Source of the DNA: Tenericutes bacterium ADurb.BinA155
GTDB taxonomy: Bacteria; Bacillota_I; Bacilli_A; RFN20; CAG-826
NCBI GenBank assembly: GCA_002068375.1
Contig: MVZL01000040.1
Coordinates: 1-9,270 of the forward strand
Reading direction: 5' to 3'
DNA: 9,270 nt
Shown here: positions 6,063-9,270 of the stretch, piece by piece
How positions within the stretch are numbered: the stretch's first letter is position 1
How the letters are laid out: the number at the start of each line of letters is the position of its first letter
Notes under the pieces: generated by a model
Seen by the model: only the letters and a program-made list of their open reading frames with translations
What the model was told of the DNA's origin: nothing
Databases searched by the model: none
Made by a program: the position numbers and the translations under genes

Positions 6063-6091
6063 TTGCGCTCCTTGCCCAAGATGCCTATAAT
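6063..6091 (+). promoter_or_regulatory. Promoter of the acyl carrier protein gene, -10 inside a palindrome
   Basis: -35-like TTGCGC (6063-6068) and a perfect -10 TATAAT (6086-6091) are 17 bases apart. The -10 lies in the centre of the inverted repeat GCCTATAATAGGC (6083-6095), directly followed by the 8-base palindrome CCTCGAGG (6095-6102). Transcription would start near 6098, and the ribosome binding site GAGGT (6099-6103) stands 9 bases before the ATG. Confidence 0.6.
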
Positions 6092-6112
6092 AGGCCTCGA
6101 GGTATTAACCAC

Positions 6113-6352
6113 ATGGCTACTTCCCAGATGGACGAAATCAAAAAGATGTTTGCCGAGCGGATCGGCGTCAGCAAAGTCGATGAATCCAAATCGCTCAAAG
6201 AAATCGGTCTCGACAGTCTCGACGTGGTCGAGATGTGCCTTGATCTCGAAGATAAATTCGGCATTCAATTCGAAACCGAAGAATTGAGTCAATTCAAGAC
6301 CGTCGGCGATCTTTTTGCTTCAATCGAAAAGAAACTTGCGGCGAAGAAATAA
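6113..6352 (+). CDS. acpP: Acyl carrier protein
   Basis: A 79-residue acidic, helical acyl carrier protein that carries acyl chains as thioesters on a 4'-phosphopantetheine arm during fatty acid and phospholipid synthesis in the cytoplasm. The attachment site is Ser35 in GLDSLDVVEM (32-41), the classical DSL motif, followed by the helix-2 recognition region rich in Glu and Asp. Further family marks are LEDKFGIQFETEEL (45-58) and the final helix region TVGDLFASIEKKL. The length is typical of bacterial AcpP. ATG 6113 is chosen because GAGGT is upstream; Met6 is an internal alternative without one. It has its own promoter and is not near other fatty acid genes here. The next gene follows after 11 bases. 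Confidence 0.95.
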   Translation: MATSQMDEIKKMFAERIGVSKVDESKSLKEIGLDSLDVVEMCLDLEDKFGIQFETEELSQFKTVGDLFASIEKKLAAKK

Positions 6353-6363
6353 CCGCGTTTTCT

Positions 6364-7893
6364 ATGGCGAAGCGCTTCTCTTTGCTCGGATTTTTGCAAA
6401 GGCATTCGCGCCTCGCTTTTTTGTTAGGCGCCATCGTTTTGTCCTTCGTCACCGTCTTCCTCTCGAATGGCTTATCGAACATCATCATCTATCCGAATTT
6501 CCGGACCGACCAATTCGTTCAGGATCCGGAATTTTTCTATTTGTTCGCTTCTTTGATGCTGAAAGGCAAGACCCCTTATATCGATTTGTTCGACCATAAA
6601 GGCCTCTATATCTTCTGGTTCCACGCCCTTGGGCAGCTCATGGGGGGGTCGGCGCCCCGGGTTGGCCTTTTCTTCCTCGAAGTCCTGAACTTTATCCCGG
6701 TCTTCTATTTCATGTTCCTGATCTTCGAAACGATCGGCTTAGGCAAAAAGACCTCGTGTCTTTGGGTCCTTTTCTTCTCGGCCGTCTTCATCATCCAAAT
6801 CCAAGGCGCAAGCGATGAAGAGATTGAGCTTCCTTCGGTCGTGATCCCGCTCTATTTCTATATCCGGGGGCTCTTACGGAAAAACGATACCGACCTCATG
6901 ATCGGCAATATCTTCTTTGGGGTCTCGGCTGGGATTTGTTTGAACTTGCGCCCGAGCGACGCGATGTTCGCCTTAGGGGCGGTCATCTTCTATGCGATCC
7001 ATATGTTCTACCAAAAGAAGTGGCGGTTGGTCTTACGGGACGCCGCCCTCTGCTTAGGGGCTTTGATCCTCACGAGTTTACCGGCTTATATCGCCGCCGC
7101 CACCGGGGGCTATCTGAACGCGATGTTCCAAAGCGTGATCATCGATAGTTTCCGCTATGTCGGCAATGTCAGCAGCCCCACGAGCTTCCTCACGGTGTCT
7201 TCCCGAGTCGCGGTCGGAACCGCCTTCGTGCTCTTTGGCGGGATCTTAGCCTACCTCTATAAGCGGATCGACCGAGGCGAATGGCATTTCTATGCGGTCG
7301 GCCTTCTTTTTGTGGCCCCCCTTCAATTCTTCATTGGCTTATTCGCCCATTACTGGATCATGGCTTATCCCTATCTGATCCTCGTCTTGGCCCGCTTCGT
7401 CCAGAACCTGCCCAAAGTCCAGAAGTCCAAAGGCTGGAAGATCGGGCTAGCCAGCGCCTGCCTTGCCTTTTTCGTTGCTTGCTCCGCCTTCTGGCCCACG
7501 ATCTATTACGCGGGAGGCCAAGCCCAGGCTGATGTCGATACCATCGCCTATGTGAAGAAAACCATCAGCGAGGATGACCGGAAGAACGAACACGTTCTCG
7601 CGATCGACGGCAACATGGGGGTCTATAACGGAGCGGGGATCATCCCCGGGACCAAAGATTTCGGGATGCAAAGTTGGCATAGCGTCCTCGATGACACCTT
7701 GGTGCCGCGGCTTGAAGACTATCTTCTCTCCGGCCAAATCCATTACGTCATCATGGACGAAGTGGTGGAAGATAATGAACACACCCTCGGCGACTTCGTT
7801 GAGAATAACCCTCAAAACTTCCAATTGGTCGATACGAAAGAGACTTGCCCCTATATCGATATTTATCATTACGTCGGCCCAAATTCGCATTGA
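6364..7893 (+). CDS. Polytopic GT-C/GT39-like glycosyltransferase-family membrane protein
   Basis: A 509-residue integral membrane protein with about ten hydrophobic segments between residues 16 and 385 and a soluble C-terminal domain (about 385-509). The first outer loop carries Asp49 and Asp54 (RTDQFVQDPEFFYL, 47-60), then the motif YIDLFDHKG (72-80). 'Y.D.FDHKG' after an acidic first loop is characteristic of GT39/ArnT-like GT-C proteins, which transfer sugars from polyprenyl-phosphate donors outside the membrane; an Asp in the first loop is catalytic in that family. Other noticeable motifs are LNLRPSDA (193-200) and HYWIMAYPY (329-337). Donor and acceptor cannot be predicted. It follows acpP by 11 bases with no Shine-Dalgarno, so its translation probably depends on coupling to acpP. 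No clear terminator was seen after it. Confidence 0.75.
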   Translation: MAKRFSLLGFLQRHSRLAFLLGAIVLSFVTVFLSNGLSNIIIYPNFRTDQFVQDPEFFYLFASLMLKGKTPYIDLFDHKGLYIFWFHALGQLMGGSAPRVGLFFLEVLNFIPVFYFMFLIFETIGLGKKTSCLWVLFFSAVFIIQIQGASDEEIELPSVVIPLYFYIRGLLRKNDTDLMIGNIFFGVSAGICLNLRPSDAMFALGAVIFYAIHMFYQKKWRLVLRDAALCLGALILTSLPAYIAAATGGYLNAMFQSVIIDSFRYVGNVSSPTSFLTVSSRVAVGTAFVLFGGILAYLYKRIDRGEWHFYAVGLLFVAPLQFFIGLFAHYWIMAYPYLILVLARFVQNLPKVQKSKGWKIGLASACLAFFVACSAFWPTIYYAGGQAQADVDTIAYVKKTISEDDRKNEHVLAIDGNMGVYNGAGIIPGTKDFGMQSWHSVLDDTLVPRLEDYLLSGQIHYVIMDEVVEDNEHTLGDFVENNPQNFQLVDTKETCPYIDIYHYVGPNSH

Positions 7894-7927
7894 AAAAAGA
7901 AAGGCCGAAGAAAAGCGGTGGAAGTTG

Positions 7928-7956
7928 TTGCAAACGGCGGGCCGCTTAATTAGAAT
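7928..7956 (+). promoter_or_regulatory. Promoter of the tRNA-Asn/tRNA-Glu transcript
   Basis: -35 TTGCAA (7928-7933) and -10 TAGAAT (7951-7956) are separated by exactly 17 bases. Start would be near 7963, leaving about 30 bases of leader to be trimmed before the first tRNA. Confidence 0.65.
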
Positions 7957-7992
7957 AATTGGGCGCTTGCAAAGGCGCAAAGTTCTCCACGC

Positions 7993-8067
7993 GCTCACTT
8001 AGCTCAATGGTAGAGCAATCGGCTGTTAACCGATCGGTTGTAGGTTCGAGCCCTATAGTGAGCGCCA
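7993..8067 (+). tRNA. tRNA-Asn (GTT)
   Basis: A complete cloverleaf. The acceptor GCTCACT (7993-7999) pairs with AGTGAGC (8057-8063). The D arm is closed by GCTC/GAGC. The anticodon stem ATCGG/CCGAT encloses loop CTGTTAA with anticodon GTT at 8025-8027. The T stem GTAGG/CCTAT encloses TTCGAGC. The discriminator is G and the CCA end is encoded (8065-8067). It reads AAC/AAT codons. Confidence 0.97.
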
Positions 8068-8074
8068 TTTCTAT

Positions 8075-8151
8075 GGCCCGGTGGAGAAGTGGCTTAACTC
8101 ACATGCCTTTCACGCATGCATTCATGGGTTCGAACCCCGTCCGGGTCACCA
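8075..8151 (+). tRNA. tRNA-Glu (TTC)
   Basis: A complete cloverleaf, 7 bases after tRNA-Asn and surely co-transcribed. The acceptor GGCCCGG (8075-8081) pairs with CCGGGTC (8141-8147, one G-T pair). The D stem is GAG/CTC. The anticodon stem CATGC/GCATG encloses loop CTTTCAC with anticodon TTC at 8109-8111. The T stem ATGGG/CCCGT encloses TTCGAAC. The discriminator is A and the CCA end is encoded (8149-8151). It reads GAA/GAG codons. Confidence 0.95.
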
Positions 8152-8162
8152 TACCGACTATA

Positions 8163-8270
8163 TCCGAACTTCTTCATAATTAGAGGAACGTTCGGATTCA
8201 GCATAGACATTCGAAAAGACATTGCGAAATACTCGAAGATGTTCGCTCATCCTCGGGTATACAAACGAGG
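8163..8270 (+). other. Hairpin-rich trailer after the tRNAs, possible small RNA
   Basis: The 8152-8367 stretch has no gene. Three stem-loops precede a terminator. First, TCCGAACTTCTTC (8163-8175) pairs with GAGGAA-C-GTTCGGA (8183-8196), giving 13 base pairs with one bulged C and loop ATAATTA. Second, GCGAA (8224-8228) pairs with TTCGC (8242-8246). Third, CCTCG (8251-8255) pairs with CGAGG (8266-8270). None is followed by a T run, so they are not terminators. The stretch could be a tRNA-transcript trailer or carry a small RNA released by tRNA processing. It matches no RNA family I know, and the 5-bp stems may be chance. Confidence 0.35.
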
Positions 8271-8282
8271 TCCAAGAAATCA

Positions 8283-8306
8283 CGGAAGCTGATGCTTCCG
8301 TTTTTT
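8283..8306 (+). terminator. Intrinsic terminator of the tRNA transcript
   Basis: CGGAAGC (8283-8289), loop TGAT, GCTTCCG (8294-8300) and then six Ts (8301-8306). This is a textbook terminator on the plus strand, 131 bases after the tRNA-Glu CCA end. No plus-strand gene follows in the window. Confidence 0.9.
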
Positions 8307-8367
8307 CATGCCAATAACGATCTATTGGTTTATATATCTCCTTAGAAAGAAGAAAAGACCAAAATTC

Positions 8368-8766
8368 CTATTTTTCCTCAACTGAGATACATTCGTAAGA
8401 AAGTGTAAAAAGCCCACCAACCCGAAAATGAATAGTAGTTGTTTTACTGACATCTTTGATTTCGAATTGCCCTGAGCAATTACGAACAGTAGGGTTGTTA
8501 TAAGACTGTTTGTTCACGGGATAACCAAATTGATAAGAATGAACCCCAGGTAATAATTGGATTTCAAGCTTTTGGCCGACATCAACATTTCCAACCGGAT
8601 TACCATCAATGCTTGCTTGCGCAGACCACATAGAATTGCCGGATTCTCTAATAATAATCACCTTTTGTTTAGCGGATTTATCGTGCAAAGGATAACCACA
8701 ATGGATACAAACATCAGCTTTGTCAGAGACCATTTGCCCGCATTCAGGACATTTAATTAAAGCCAT
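8368..8766 (-). CDS. Zinc-ribbon protein with C-terminal beta-rich domain
   Basis: A 132-residue protein. Its N-terminus is a zinc ribbon with two knuckles, CPEC (6-9) and CIHC (20-23), spaced as in the small zinc-ribbon domains at the N-terminus of many Bacillota proteins (MALIKCPECG start, HCGYPL end). A basic linker (about 28-36) follows, then a domain that reads as beta strands with IDGNPVGNV (53-61) and LLPGVHSYQFGYP (71-83). The 'IDG..vG...l.pG.H' pattern recalls PEGA/DUF2846-like surface-type domains; I am unsure of that. No membrane helix is present, so it is probably cytoplasmic. The function is unknown. ATG 8766 is chosen over the upstream in-frame TTG at 8799 because AAGGAG lies 6 bases before it. 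Base composition is clearly more A+T-rich than the genes left of the tRNAs. I see no convincing terminator after it. Confidence 0.85.
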   Translation of the reverse strand: MALIKCPECGQMVSDKADVCIHCGYPLHDKSAKQKVIIIRESGNSMWSAQASIDGNPVGNVDVGQKLEIQLLPGVHSYQFGYPVNKQSYNNPTVRNCSGQFEIKDVSKTTTIHFRVGGLFTLSYECISVEEK

Positions 8767-8784
8767 AAAAGACTCCTTTTTATT

Positions 8785-8793
8785 ATTATAACA
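8785..8793 (-). promoter_or_regulatory. Extended -10 promoter of the zinc-ribbon gene
   Basis: The minus strand reads TGTTATAAT, a perfect -10 with the TGn extension, about 18 bases before the start codon. No good -35 is seen at the usual distance, which the extended -10 can compensate. The inverted repeat at 8802-8816 covers the -35 region. Confidence 0.6.
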
Positions 8794-8801
8794 AACCAAA
8801 A

Positions 8802-8816
8802 GTTCAGTTTTTGAAC
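8802..8816. repeat. Short inverted repeat upstream of the zinc-ribbon promoter
   Basis: GTTCA and TGAAC are separated by five bases (GTTTT) and lie where the -35 box would be. It is operator-like in position, but the 5-base arms are short enough to occur by chance. Confidence 0.25.
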
Positions 8817-8821
8817 AAACG

Positions 8822-8844
8822 AAAAAAAGCCTAGTTTCCTAGGC
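8822..8844 (-). terminator. Intrinsic terminator after the 52-residue gene
   Basis: Read on the minus strand: GCCTAG, loop GAAA, CTAGGC, then seven Ts. It lies 8 bases after the stop of the 8853-9011 gene and ahead of the zinc-ribbon promoter, so it separates the two minus-strand units. The plus strand has no T run after the stem. Confidence 0.85.
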
Positions 8845-8852
8845 CTAAAATG

Positions 8853-9011
8853 TTATTTTGAATCAGGTTTTGGATGCCGTCTTTTCCACTTTTTAAAGTC
8901 TTCTTGAATTTTGGGATCCTGAAAGAGTTCCGCAATACAAGGAAGAAGAAACTCGGCAAAGAGTTCGACTTGTTGATTAGAAATACATTCAGTCTTAGCC
9001 GGTTTGTTCAT
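8853..9011 (-). CDS. 52-residue hypothetical protein
   Basis: A small gene that I do not recognise. The product has a polar N-terminus (MNKPAKTECISNQQ), a helical middle (VELFAEFLLPCIAELFQD, 15-32) and a strongly basic end (DFKKWKRRHPKPDSK, 38-52). No membrane segment long enough to span is present. Evidence that it is real: its ATG overlaps the stop of the upstream gene as ATGA (9008-9011), and a well-formed terminator follows its TAA by 8 bases. Short proteins with a 'LLP...f.Dp..q..F..W' pattern and basic tail occur in accessory regions of Bacillota genomes, to my recollection, but no function can be claimed. Confidence 0.65.
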   Translation of the reverse strand: MNKPAKTECISNQQVELFAEFLLPCIAELFQDPKIQEDFKKWKRRHPKPDSK

Positions 9012-9268
9012 GATCCGGACTTCTTTCCATAGAAGAGTTCCATGAGCTCATCAGAGACATTGATGTTCATCCCCGGAAGAGCGAACAAGAACCTCATGGC
9101 CTCATCAACTGAAACGAATTCTTTATTGCCAAGATGGCGGCGCCGCTGATTGATGACCTGAAGGTCTTTCTTATCCAGGCGGCCGGAACCTTCCACAAGA
9201 AGGATTTTGATGATTTCCAAAGGGGATTTGCTGATGGTCGCACAAACCCGGCACAAAGCTTTAGAGGC
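9008..9268 (-). CDS. Unknown protein, C-terminal part; 5' end outside window
   Basis: The minus-strand frame is open to the window edge, so the 5' end is missing. A TTG at 9254-9256 could serve as start, but the frame continues as Ala-Ser-Lys-Ala upstream, and no start signal can be judged. The visible 87 residues are mostly helical, with CRVCA near the beginning, a basic patch (INQRRRHLGNKEF) in the middle and a final acidic helix (SDELMELFYGKKSGS). I recognise no family. It overlaps the 52-residue gene by 4 bases (ATGA) and is co-transcribed with it up to the terminator at 8822-8844. Confidence 0.6.
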   Translation of the reverse strand, partial: ASKALCRVCATISKSPLEIIKILLVEGSGRLDKKDLQVINQRRRHLGNKEFVSVDEAMRFLFALPGMNINVSDELMELFYGKKSGS

Positions 9269-9270
9269 TT

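Noticed and set aside
7447..7998. Minus-strand open frame of 183 codons over the end of the glycosyltransferase gene
   Set aside because: It runs from the tRNA region into a well-supported membrane protein gene and shows no start signal or recognisable motif.
7959..8183. Open frame crossing both tRNA genes
   Set aside because: It covers two perfect cloverleaf tRNAs; the frame is chance.
8767..8799. TTG start giving eleven extra residues for the zinc-ribbon gene
   Set aside because: The extension covers the -10 box and ribosome binding site; MALIKCPECG is the usual zinc-ribbon beginning.
1..9270. TGA read as tryptophan (Mycoplasma-type code)
   Set aside because: TGA ends genes in ATGA or close overlaps at 3129-3131 and 4087-4089 and ends the 7893 gene; tryptophans are encoded by TGG.

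Overview
The window looks like chromosomal DNA from a monoderm bacterium of the Bacillota/Mycoplasmatota side (low-genome-complexity Bacilli such as the uncultured gut 'Tenericutes' groups are one possibility). This is inferred from compact operons with overlapping genes, strong AGGAGG-type ribosome binding sites, sigma-A style promoters, U-tailed intrinsic terminators and tRNA genes that encode their CCA ends. The code appears standard: TGA ends several genes inside ATGA overlaps, and TGG is used for tryptophan. No rRNA, CRISPR array, transposase or recombinase is visible.

Layout. Positions 1-649 hold the 3' part of a short-chain dehydrogenase. It converges tail to tail on a guanylate-kinase-like gene (646-1188, minus) whose transcript is probably leaderless. 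From a divergent promoter at about 1292-1321 runs the main system of the window: eight closely packed plus-strand genes ending at an intrinsic terminator (6008-6046). The core is a CpaF/TadA-family secretion ATPase (3124-4089) followed by two T2SF membrane proteins in TadB and TadC positions (4086-4814, 4798-5463). Around the core are a small soluble first gene (1341-1694), an unrecognised exported protein with six cysteines after its leader (1705-2727), two single-helix pseudopilin-like proteins (2730-3131, 5453-5794) and a 64-residue Flp-like pilin candidate (5810-6004). I read this as a reduced, divergent Tad/type IVc pilus-like machine. No prepilin peptidase, TadZ or secretin lies in the window; a secretin would not be expected in a monoderm.

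A separate promoter then drives acyl carrier protein (6113-6352) and a polytopic GT-C/GT39-like membrane protein (6364-7893). A tRNA promoter precedes tRNA-Asn(GTT) and tRNA-Glu(TTC), followed by an unusual trailer of hairpins ending in a strong terminator (8283-8306).

Beyond the tRNAs the DNA becomes visibly richer in A+T. It carries three minus-strand genes: a zinc-ribbon protein with its own extended -10 promoter, a 52-residue protein, and a partial unrecognised gene that runs off the window edge. The last two overlap by 4 bases and share a terminator. The tRNA cluster may mark the edge of a more variable region.

All identifications come from reading the sequence by eye; no database search was made.
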